From the NCBI RefSeq assembly GCF_003185915.1, contig NZ_QHLZ01000001.1, positions 310,001-374,000 on the forward strand: a stretch of DNA of 64,000 nt. Direction: 5' to 3'. A program made the translations under genes and the position numbers. Shown piece by piece: positions 17,448-24,996 of this stretch. How positions within the stretch are numbered: the stretch's first letter is position 1; every line of letters starts with the position of its first letter. The notes below the pieces were generated by a model that worked only from the letters and a program-made list of their open reading frames with translations, was not told the DNA's origin and ran no database searches. The stretch comes from Arthrobacter psychrochitiniphilus (GTDB taxonomy: Bacteria > Actinomycetota > Actinomycetes > Actinomycetales > Micrococcaceae).

Positions 17448-17816
17448 ATGGTTGTAACCCAGTTGCCGCTAGTATGCGTGGAGACACTGGTGGATTTGCA
17501 AGATTCCTTAGGTGGAGAAAGACGTTTGTGCCACGACTTTGTCAGCCGCTATCTGCAAATGTGGCCTGGGCGCTTTGCTCGCATTCATGCCGCTGTGGCA
17601 ACCGGCAATAACGAGGCCGCCCTTGATGCGGCGTTGAGCCTGAGAAGTTCCTCCGTCATGGTGGGGGCAGCCCGGCTCGGTGAACTCACCACAGACCTCA
17701 TCCTTCTCTTGGAATCCCACAGCCATGCTTTAGCCATGACAAAACTGGCCACGCTGCAGTCCTGCGGAAATCAAACCGCCGGTCAATTGGCAGACTTCTG
17801 CAAGCAGCAACACTAA
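17448..17816 (+). CDS. Hpt-like small protein lacking the phospho-accepting histidine
   Basis: A 122-residue all-helical cytosolic protein. The Hpt signature A-H-x-L-K-G-S-x-x-x-x-G-A-x-x-L is recognisable as ALSLRSSSVMVGAARLGEL, but the phospho-His is Leu, Lys is Arg and Gly is Ser. It therefore cannot act as a phosphotransfer protein. Its paralogue at 42554-42925 has the same loss and the same LPLVC N-terminal motif, which fixes this start at 17448. It lies beside the SipW-like operon and near RR1/HK1. Inference: a binding partner or antagonist of a receiver or kinase that no longer transfers phosphate. Confidence 0.75.
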   Translation: MVVTQLPLVCVETLVDLQDSLGGERRLCHDFVSRYLQMWPGRFARIHAAVATGNNEAALDAALSLRSSSVMVGAARLGELTTDLILLLESHSHALAMTKLATLQSCGNQTAGQLADFCKQQH

Positions 17817-17822
17817 ATCCTC

Positions 17823-17882
17823 ATAAGTAAGGGCCCGCCGGGACCAACCAGAAATGGTCGGTCCCGGCGGGCCCTTACTTAT
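17823..17882. terminator. Bidirectional terminator
   Basis: ATAAGTAAGGGCCCGCCGGG and its complement form a stem of about 23 pairs around a short loop, flanked by AT-rich ends. It lies between the convergent Hpt-like and MHS transporter genes. Confidence 0.85.
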
Positions 17883-17918
17883 ACCCGGCACGCGTACCCG
17901 GCACGTATACCCGGCACG
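17882..17918. repeat. Three copies of an 11-base repeat
   Basis: TACCCGGCACG occurs at 17882-17892, 17895-17905 and 17908-17918, a strict 13-base period, just after the terminator. Function unknown. Confidence 0.7.
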
Positions 17919-17950
17919 CCTCGTTAGAGAAGCGTTCAAGCTAGCCGAGG

Positions 17951-19360
17951 CTAGCTGACGTTGGAGGTGTACTCCAGATCGCGGGTTTCCTTCATGATAA
18001 ACAAGGCAATGAGAGTCAGCACCGCCATTGAGGTGAGGTAGATACCCACTAGGACGGGGCTTCCATCGGCAGCCTGCCACAGGGCAACGGCAATGAACGG
18101 GGCCACGGCGGCACCGAGGATGCTTGCCATGTTGTAGCTGATGGCGGATCCGGTGTAGCGCACGTTCGTGGGGAAGAGCTCGGGTAGTAGGGCACCCATG
18201 GGGCCAAACGTCAGCCCCATCAAGGTGAAGCCCAGAATCAGCAGCGCCATGACCCCGGCGGTGCCGGCACCCAGGAGCGGCACAAAGGTCAGCCCGAACA
18301 GGGCAATTGCCGCGGTGACCCACAGCAAGGTCTTGCGGCGGCCGTACTTCTCGGCCAGCGGGCCGGATACCAGCGTGAAGATGCCGAAGAACACCACACC
18401 GATGATGAGCATGATCAGGAATTCATTGCGGGTGTAGCCCAGGCCGGGCACCCAGGAGGCAATGGCATCGGCCGTCATGGGCTTGCCAGCAGCTTCCGCC
18501 TTGGCCTTGGCAGCTTCAATAGTTGCCGGAGCCGTGCCGTAGGAGAGCGTGAAGGTGGTCATCAAGTAGAACAACACATACGTGGCCAGCATGACAAAGG
18601 TACCCAGGATCAGGGGACGCCAGCTGGTTTTGAAGACACGGCCCACGGGCAGCTTGGAGACCTCGCCCTGGTCAATGACCTTCTGGAATGCCGGTGTCTC
18701 AACCAGCTTGAGGCGGACGTACAGGCCCACAATCACCATGACGGCACTGAGCAGGAACGGTACGCGCCAGCCCCAGGCCTGGAACTGTTCGGTGCTCAGG
18801 CCAAAGCTCAACCACAGGAAGATTCCGTTGGCCAGGATAAAGCCGATGGGTGCGCCCAGCTGCGGGAACGTGCCCCAAATGGCGCGTTTCCCGGGGGGCG
18901 CGTTCTCCGTGGCCAGCAGTGCCGCGCCACTCCACTCGCCGCCCAGGGCCAGGCCCTGCAGGAAGCGCATCACCACCAACAGTGCCGGTGCCCAAAAAGT
19001 CCATCCGGGTACCAGCGCTGTTGGCAGGCAACCAATCAGGAACGTGGCCACACCCATGGTGAGCAGTGACGCCACCAGGGTTCCCTTGCGGCCTACCTTG
19101 TCACCGAAGTGGCCAAAGACAATGGAGCCCAGCGGGCGGGCAACGAACGCCACACCGAAGATGGCGAAGGAGCTCAACAGCGCCGTGGCGGGGTCTGCGG
19201 TGGGGAAGAACAAGGCGGGGAAAACCAGTACGGCCGCAGTGGCATAGACATAGAAGTCGTAGAACTCAATGGTGGTACCAATGAGGCTGGCAATAATAAC
19301 CCGGCCGCGGCTGTTGACAGGAGGTGTCTCCACGGTCTGCGCGTTGTGGGATGGGCTCAT
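17951..19360 (-). CDS. MHS-family MFS transporter (metabolite:proton symporter)
   Basis: A 469-residue, 12-span carrier. Family marks: IEFYDFYVYATAAVLVFPAL in TM1, GHFGDKVGRKGTLV after TM2, and RFLQGLALGGEWSGAALLA in TM4, typical of the ShiA/YhjE/ProP group that imports organic acids or osmolytes. The start at 19360 (MSPSHNAQ) follows a GAAAG site; an in-frame ATG at 19396 adds 12 residues without support. Single-gene unit. The substrate cannot be read from the sequence. Confidence 0.88.
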   Translation of the reverse strand: MSPSHNAQTVETPPVNSRGRVIIASLIGTTIEFYDFYVYATAAVLVFPALFFPTADPATALLSSFAIFGVAFVARPLGSIVFGHFGDKVGRKGTLVASLLTMGVATFLIGCLPTALVPGWTFWAPALLVVMRFLQGLALGGEWSGAALLATENAPPGKRAIWGTFPQLGAPIGFILANGIFLWLSFGLSTEQFQAWGWRVPFLLSAVMVIVGLYVRLKLVETPAFQKVIDQGEVSKLPVGRVFKTSWRPLILGTFVMLATYVLFYLMTTFTLSYGTAPATIEAAKAKAEAAGKPMTADAIASWVPGLGYTRNEFLIMLIIGVVFFGIFTLVSGPLAEKYGRRKTLLWVTAAIALFGLTFVPLLGAGTAGVMALLILGFTLMGLTFGPMGALLPELFPTNVRYTGSAISYNMASILGAAVAPFIAVALWQAADGSPVLVGIYLTSMAVLTLIALFIMKETRDLEYTSNVS

Positions 19361-19514
19361 GAGGTGCTTTCTTTCCGGACTGTGCCGAGTTTGCATACCC
19401 GGCGCGGCGATTTCAATTCTTTCAAGCGCTCAATCCTAATCCTATGTCCAACTGATGGACAACTTCTGCCAGTATGTGGACACTTCTGTCAATTAGCTGC
19501 CCGGCTTTGGGCAC

Positions 19515-19575
19515 AAAAAAGTACGACGCCGTAAGGTGCCCTTCCACGCGGAGGGAACCTTACGGCGTCGTACTT
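19515..19575 (-). terminator. Rho-independent terminator of the metPS operon
   Basis: Read on the minus strand, AAGTACGACGCCGTAAGGT...ACCTTACGGCGTCGTACTT forms a near-perfect stem of more than 20 pairs followed directly by six T residues. It ends leftward transcripts from metP-metS. Confidence 0.9.
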
Positions 19576-19625
19576 CAGGTGCAGCACTTCAGCTGCAGTA
19601 CTTCAGGGCAGCGCTTCAGCTGCAG
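19571..19625. repeat. Four degenerate tandem copies of a 14-base unit
   Basis: Units TACTTCAGGTGCAG, CACTTCAGCTGCAG, TACTTCAGGGCAG and CGCTTCAGCTGCAG lie head to tail (14, 14, 13, 14 bases) between the terminator and the metS stop codon, in the 3' untranslated region. Confidence 0.8.
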
Positions 19626-19630
19626 GAAGG

Positions 19631-19768
19631 CTAGAGCTCCTGGGGCAGATCCTCGGGAAGCTGCTCGTCCTCTTCCGGGTGACGGGCAAGGTTCCATAGG
19701 GCCAGGCTAAACCCGCCGCCAATGGTCAGCACGGCAATAATCATCATGGTGATGGCTACAGGGGTCAT
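19631..19768 (-). CDS. metS: MetS small subunit of the Met/Ala sodium-dependent importer
   Basis: A 45-residue protein beginning MTPVAITMMIIAVLTIGGGF, with one membrane span, then LWNLARHPEEDEQLPEDLPQ. This matches the small subunit that accompanies NSS-family MetP in actinobacteria and is required for methionine/alanine uptake in Corynebacterium. Its ATG overlaps the metP stop by four bases, so the two are translated together. It is followed by a strong terminator. Confidence 0.88.
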   Translation of the reverse strand: MTPVAITMMIIAVLTIGGGFSLALWNLARHPEEDEQLPEDLPQEL

Positions 19769-21369
19769 GAATTCACCTCTTTAAGGTTGTTGTCAACATC
19801 GCCTTCCGCGTGTGCGGCGGCATTGAATGCTTCGTATTCGGGATCCTTGAGCTTGGACTTCTCGCTCCAGGGAATCAGGGAGAGCAGCAGTGCGCCCACA
19901 ATCAGGGCACCAGCCATGCCCCAGCCAAAGACTCCGTTGAACCAGGCAGGGTAGTCGGAGTACTGTTCGGAACTCTTGGACTGGAGCTCATTGATGAGCA
20001 GGTAGCCCAGGACCACCGGCACCACGCCGCCCACCAGAATGCGCCATACGGTACCTACCTTCAGGGTGGAGGTCACATTGAGGTGTTTTTGCAGGCGTGG
20101 GAGGCTGCCCAGCCCGGCGGAGATCACAATGATCGCTACCAAGGCGCATGCAAGAATGCCGAACTGGTTCACAAACGCGTCCGAGGTGTCCAGGAGTTGG
20201 ATGCCCGTGGTGGTGGGGAACAGGATCAGCGAGATCACGGCAATGGGAATGGTGACTACCAGGGTGGCGCCCTTGCGGCTCCAGCCCAATTTGTCTTGGA
20301 ACGCCGCCACAATGACTTCAAGGATGGAGACCAGTGAGGTCAATCCGGCAAACACCAGCGAACCAAAGAACAGCACGCCTAGAACTGCGCCGAAGGGAGC
20401 TTCGGAAACAATGGTGGGGAATGCTACGAACGCCAGCCCAATACCGCCGGAGGCTACTTCATCCACGGCCACCCCGGAGGCCACGGACATGAATCCAAGG
20501 GCCGCAAAGACGCCGATCCCGGCCAGAAGTTCAAAGCCGGAGTTAGCGAAGGCCACTACCAGGCCGGAGCCAGTCAGATCGGTCTTGCGCTTGAGGTAGG
20601 AGGAATACGTGACCATGATGCCAAAGGCCACGGAGAGGGAGAAGAAGATGTGGCCGAAGGCCGCTGCCCAGACACTGGGGTTTTGCAGGGCTGTCCAGTC
20701 GGGGGTGAAGAAGGCATTCAAGCCCACCATGGCACCGTCCAGGAACAGCGATTGCACCACCAGGACCACAAACATGACCACCAGCAGCGGCAGGAACACT
20801 GCGTTGGCCCGTGAAATGCCCTTGTTCACGCCAGCCACCATGATCACAATGACCACAATCCATACTGCGAGCATGGGGAAGAATACCTTGGAGACGAAGT
20901 CAAAGGAGACTCCGGCCGTATCCGCCGTCTGCAGGAAATCGCCAAAGAAGAACCCCTCTGCATCATCTCCCCAGGCCTTTGTCACGGAGAACCACGTATA
21001 CATGGCAGCCCACGCGATGATCGCGGCGTAGTAGATGGCGATGACAAAGCAGATCAGTACCTGCCACCAGCCAATGGGTTCAGCAGCGCGGTGCAGGCGC
21101 CGGTAGGACAACGGGGCTGAGCCGCGGAAGCGGTGGCCAATGGAGTAGTCCAAAAAGAGCAGCGGGATGCCCGCACACAACAGCGCCACCAGGTAAGGGA
21201 TCAAGAAGGCGCCCCCACCGTTTTCGTAAGCGATGTAGGGGAAACGCCAAATATTGCCCAGGCCAACGGCGGAGCCGATCGCTGAGAGGATGAACAGTTT
21301 TCGCGAGGAGAAGGTCTCTCGACGGGCCGGAGCAGCCGCTCTACTCCGGCCAGCGGGTGAATTTGTCAT
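19765..21369 (-). CDS. metP: Sodium-dependent NSS-family amino acid transporter, MetP-like
   Basis: A 534-residue, roughly 12-span symporter of the neurotransmitter:sodium symporter family. The signature GSAVGLGNIWRFPY in TM1 and GGGAFLIPY in TM2 carry the sodium and substrate sites. The pairing with the overlapping metS points to methionine/alanine import, as in Corynebacterium glutamicum. The C-terminal tail is acidic (DPEYEAF, EGDVDNN). Start at 21369 gives a basic N terminus (RSRAAAPARRETFSSRK) directly before TM1. Confidence 0.88.
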   Translation of the reverse strand: MTNSPAGRSRAAAPARRETFSSRKLFILSAIGSAVGLGNIWRFPYIAYENGGGAFLIPYLVALLCAGIPLLFLDYSIGHRFRGSAPLSYRRLHRAAEPIGWWQVLICFVIAIYYAAIIAWAAMYTWFSVTKAWGDDAEGFFFGDFLQTADTAGVSFDFVSKVFFPMLAVWIVVIVIMVAGVNKGISRANAVFLPLLVVMFVVLVVQSLFLDGAMVGLNAFFTPDWTALQNPSVWAAAFGHIFFSLSVAFGIMVTYSSYLKRKTDLTGSGLVVAFANSGFELLAGIGVFAALGFMSVASGVAVDEVASGGIGLAFVAFPTIVSEAPFGAVLGVLFFGSLVFAGLTSLVSILEVIVAAFQDKLGWSRKGATLVVTIPIAVISLILFPTTTGIQLLDTSDAFVNQFGILACALVAIIVISAGLGSLPRLQKHLNVTSTLKVGTVWRILVGGVVPVVLGYLLINELQSKSSEQYSDYPAWFNGVFGWGMAGALIVGALLLSLIPWSEKSKLKDPEYEAFNAAAHAEGDVDNNLKEVNS

Positions 21370-21600
21370 GAGGCCACATTAACCCATCCGTGAGCAAGTT
21401 TCGTCATTTTGGGAACTACTTGGCGCTCTCAAACGTTCCTGGAGAGCCCAGTGGCACTGCCGCGGCGAGCTCAGCAACCGCAGCTGGAAGCAAGTACTTG
21501 CCCGCAAAAATGCAGGTACCACTACTGGTGCCACGGCTTGGGGATTCCCTTACACTCGCTACACAGGGACACCGCTCTGTGCAGGATTGAGGTGGCAGCG

Positions 21601-22527
21601 ATGGCTTCTTGGGGCAGTTTAGAATCCTCGGGCTCTGAGCTTTGTAGCTCGAATAGACGTGTGAGCAAAGCAAGGAGACGGCACCTGCGCAGCGCGGCGG
21701 TCACGGTGGCGCTGACGCTGCTTCTGCCACTCGCCGCTTGTTCCTCTAACCAAAGCCCATCACCGACACTGGCACCGCATGATCCGGGATGTACGGTTGA
21801 CTTCCCGCACCGGGAAACGGTTGAGACCAGCGATCCTGGCGAAGTTAAATACCTGAACTACATAGCGGTGTGCAGTAACGAAACTTCCGGGACAATCTCA
21901 CTGCAGAATTATAGCGAGATGGTGTGGGCTTTCAGTGACTCTTTTCGTGCGCCCCTGATCACGGCAGATGAACGCAGCCCCGAAGTTGCCCTCTTTCACA
22001 GTACTTTTCCATCCTATTACAGCACCACCTACATGGTTCCGGGAGAAATTGTCACCGTCAACGGCGCAGACCAGAGCCTCTCTTGGGCTATTCACCCGGA
22101 CCTGAGCGTGGCCTGGACGGGAAGCAGTTTTATTCTCAAGACGTTCAATGATTACGGTATGGATGCCTTGGATGAAATCATGGCGGAAGGTTCCCCCACG
22201 CACCAAGCCTTCTGGGACTGCACTCATGCGCTCTATGACACTGGCGCTCAAGTACACAAGTCCCTCACAACCGTTGACTACGATCCCCTTGAGCAGCTCA
22301 AGGACGGCTGGGATCTGAGCAACAGTGCCGGAACGTGTGCCACCTCATGGAAAAGCGCCGCCCGCGAAAGCCGCCAAGCAAAGATACCCCAATGGTCTGC
22401 GTTCACGGACGATGCCTACAGGGCGCTGGAACCCGGAGCAGGACTGGGCACTAAAATGACCGGCCTGAAGGCTGCTGTCCAAGAAATGCTGCCGCGGATT
22501 TGCGCCGCACTCCCAAAGGTGTGTTAG
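21601..22527 (+). CDS. Putative lipoprotein of unknown function
   Basis: A 308-residue protein with a basic N terminus (RRHLRSAAVTVALTLLLPLA) and lipobox LPLAAC, so it should be lipid-anchored outside the membrane. The mature part has several cysteines (GCTVDF, VCSNE, WDCTH, GTCATSW, PRICA, KVC) that could pair. The ATG at 21601 has GAGG at good spacing; a GTG at 21661 is an alternative giving a tidier signal peptide. No domain is recognised. It stands alone between metP and lpdA. Confidence 0.75.
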   Translation: MASWGSLESSGSELCSSNRRVSKARRRHLRSAAVTVALTLLLPLAACSSNQSPSPTLAPHDPGCTVDFPHRETVETSDPGEVKYLNYIAVCSNETSGTISLQNYSEMVWAFSDSFRAPLITADERSPEVALFHSTFPSYYSTTYMVPGEIVTVNGADQSLSWAIHPDLSVAWTGSSFILKTFNDYGMDALDEIMAEGSPTHQAFWDCTHALYDTGAQVHKSLTTVDYDPLEQLKDGWDLSNSAGTCATSWKSAARESRQAKIPQWSAFTDDAYRALEPGAGLGTKMTGLKAAVQEMLPRICAALPKVC

Positions 22528-22552
22528 CGCGCTGCACAACCAGGCAACATCG

Positions 22553-23989
22553 TTACATGTGCACGTGCAGGCGGCGGGCGGCCTCGGCAATAGAGCCTGA
22601 AAGTGAGGGGTACACGGTAAAGGTGTTGGCCAGATCATCCACGTGGAGCTTCTGCGTCACGGCCAAGGCAATGGGGAAGATCAGTTCACAGGCTCCCGCC
22701 CCCACTACTACGCCGCCAATGACGGTTCCGGAGCCCTTGCGAGCAATGATCTTAATGAAGCCCTCGTTGACGTTACGCATCTTGGCCCGCGCGTTGGTCT
22801 GCAGGGAGAGCTTGATGACATCACCTTGATATTTACCGGAGGCCAGATCCGCCTCTGAGACACCCACGGAAGCAATTTCCGGGGAGGTGAAAATGTTAGA
22901 GGAGACCTGGTTCAGCTTCAAGGGCCGCACACCGTCGCCGCCCAAATGAGCCACCGCAATACGTCCCTGCATGGCGGAGACGGAGGCCAACGCGAATACA
23001 CCCGTGCAGTCCCCTGCGGCGTAGACGTTGGGGGCGCTGGTGCGGGAGACGCCGTCAACCTTGATGTGGCCAGTGGGGGTGACTTCCACGCCGGCAGCTT
23101 CCAAACCAATATCGGTGGTGTTGGGGATGGAGCCTACGCATACCAGGCAGTGCGTGCCGGTGATCTGCGAGCCGTCTCCCAAGGTGACAATGACGCCGTC
23201 GGCAGTGCGCTCCACGGCCTCGGCACGTGACTGGGACAGCACGCGCAGCCCGCGGCGGGCAAAGACGTCTTCCAGAACGGCGGCGGCGTCGGAGTCCTCA
23301 CCGGGGAGGACCTGGTCACGGCTGGAAATCAAGGTGACTTTAGAGCCCAGGCCATTGAAGCCGGAAGCGAATTCGGCTCCGGTCACACCGGAACCCACCA
23401 CAATGAGCTCTTCGGGGAGTTCCTCAAGGTTATAGATCTGAGTCCAGTTCAAGATCCGTTCCCCGTCAGGCTGCGCCGTGGCCAGCTCGCGGGGGTGGGC
23501 GCCAACGGCCACGAGGATGGCGTCCGCTTTGATGATTTCCTTGGTCTCGCCGCGGTCAACTTCAATGGTGCGGTTATCCAGCAACCGGCCGGTGCCAATG
23601 ATGATTTTGACACCCACTGCTTCGAGTCCGCGGCGAATATCAGTTGACTGCTCACGGGCCAGGCGCATCACGCGCTCATTAATTTGCTTGAGATCGGCCT
23701 TCATAGCGGCTTTGGGGTTGCCGTCGGTGGCATTAAAACTGACACCGAGCTCGGTGGAGTCAATGCTGCGGTTCATGGCTTCAGCCGCGGCAATCAGCGT
23801 CTTGGAGGGAACCACATCGGTGAGGACCGCGGAGCCTCCCATTCCGGCGCGTTCCACAATGGTCACCTCGGAGCCCATGGACGCTGCCACCATGGCGGCT
23901 TCATATCCGCCGGGGCCACCGCCAAGAATAGCGAGGCGGGGAAGGGCAAAGGGCTTGAAGACATCCTGATTGCTGGTCACAGTTCTCAA
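22553..23989 (-). CDS. lpdA: NAD(P)H quinone reductase LpdA (lipoamide-dehydrogenase-like flavoprotein)
   Basis: A 478-residue FAD/NAD disulfide-reductase-fold enzyme with ILGGGPGGYEAAMVAASMG (FAD), VVGSGVTGAEFASGF (NAD) and NVYAAGDCTGV (FAD C-terminal site). The redox site, normally GGTCxNVGCxPSK, here reads GMGGSAVLTDVVPSKTLI: both cysteines are absent. That is characteristic of mycobacterial LpdA (Rv3303c), a quinone reductase, so it should not be annotated as dihydrolipoamide dehydrogenase. The divergent purine phosphorylase and phosphosugar mutase genes match the wider actinobacterial neighbourhood. Confidence 0.9.
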   Translation of the reverse strand: MRTVTSNQDVFKPFALPRLAILGGGPGGYEAAMVAASMGSEVTIVERAGMGGSAVLTDVVPSKTLIAAAEAMNRSIDSTELGVSFNATDGNPKAAMKADLKQINERVMRLAREQSTDIRRGLEAVGVKIIIGTGRLLDNRTIEVDRGETKEIIKADAILVAVGAHPRELATAQPDGERILNWTQIYNLEELPEELIVVGSGVTGAEFASGFNGLGSKVTLISSRDQVLPGEDSDAAAVLEDVFARRGLRVLSQSRAEAVERTADGVIVTLGDGSQITGTHCLVCVGSIPNTTDIGLEAAGVEVTPTGHIKVDGVSRTSAPNVYAAGDCTGVFALASVSAMQGRIAVAHLGGDGVRPLKLNQVSSNIFTSPEIASVGVSEADLASGKYQGDVIKLSLQTNARAKMRNVNEGFIKIIARKGSGTVIGGVVVGAGACELIFPIALAVTQKLHVDDLANTFTVYPSLSGSIAEAARRLHVHM

Positions 23990-24147
23990 TTCTCGCCTAT
24001 CGGTGCGTAGGCACCAACTTTGCCCCGATTAAGTGGTGCAACACACAGTGCGGAACGTGTCCCTTCCGCCGCTAGAACTTCTGACAGTGTTATGCGGCTG
24101 AGGTGTTGTGCAGGACGTTGGCGCGCCTCTGCGGCTATGTTTGATGC

Positions 24148-24963
24148 ATGAATCCTTCACAGACTTCCGGCTCCCCCGCACTTTTAGCTGCCGAGGCGGC
24201 CCACTACATTGCCCGCGCAACGGGTGTCCCCCAGCATGATGTGGCTGTGGTGCTCGGTTCCGGGTGGGGCGGTGCGGCGAATCTCATTGGTGAGGTCACC
24301 GCAACCGTTGATGCCGCAGAGGTCCCCGGCTTCCACGCCCCCTCAGTTCCCGGGCATGTGGCCACCCTGAGCTCCATCCGCACCCCTGATGGCAAGAACG
24401 TGCTCATCCTGGGCGCCCGCACGCACTTTTATGAGGGCAAGGGTGTGCGTGCCGTGGTGCATGGCATCCGCACGGCGGCTGCCACCGGCGCCAAAACCGT
24501 GGTGCTGACCAATGGTTGCGGCGGTCTGAACCCGGACTGGACCCCCGGTACTCCGGTGCTCATCAGCGATCACATCAACTTGACGGCGTCCTCCCCGCTG
24601 GAGGGTGCCACGTTCGTTGACCTCACGGACCTGTACTCCGCCCGGCTGCGTGCCCTGGCACGGGAGGTGGACCCGTCCTTGTCCGAAGGCGTCTACGCCC
24701 AGTTCACGGGCCCGCACTACGAGACCCCGGCAGAAGTGCAGTACGCCAAGCGGATTGGCGCCGATCTGGTGGGCATGTCCACCGCGTTGGAAGCTATTGC
24801 CGCCCGAGCCGCCGGCATGGAGGTGTTTGGCATCTCCTTGGTGACTAATCTTGCCGCTGGCATTAGCTCCCAGCCGCTCTCACATGAGGAAGTTTTGGAA
24901 GCCGGGGCCGCTGCCGGGCCGCGTATTTCGGCACTTTTGGCCGCCATCATTGCCAAGCTCTAG
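24148..24963 (+). CDS. Purine nucleoside phosphorylase (trimeric type)
   Basis: A 271-residue enzyme that cleaves purine (deoxy)nucleosides with phosphate to base plus (deoxy)ribose 1-phosphate. Marks: [14 protein letters not shown] phosphate loop, [36 protein letters not shown] and the late purine-site segment [24 protein letters not shown] -10-like element at 24136-24141 lies only seven bases before the ATG, suggesting a leaderless message. The phosphosugar mutase and deoC downstream complete nucleoside salvage. Confidence 0.93.
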   Translation: MNPSQTSGSPALLAAEAAHYIARATGVPQHDVAVVLGSGWGGAANLIGEVTATVDAAEVPGFHAPSVPGHVATLSSIRTPDGKNVLILGARTHFYEGKGVRAVVHGIRTAAATGAKTVVLTNGCGGLNPDWTPGTPVLISDHINLTASSPLEGATFVDLTDLYSARLRALAREVDPSLSEGVYAQFTGPHYETPAEVQYAKRIGADLVGMSTALEAIAARAAGMEVFGISLVTNLAAGISSQPLSHEEVLEAGAAAGPRISALLAAIIAKL

Positions 24964-24996
24964 GGCAAAAGCTGTGGGTGCGGTTACATTTGGGGT

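Noticed and set aside
17882..17918. Three short direct repeats considered as a CRISPR-like array
   Set aside because: Units of 11 bases with two-base spacers and a 13-base period are simple tandem repeats; there are no spacers of CRISPR size and no cas genes.
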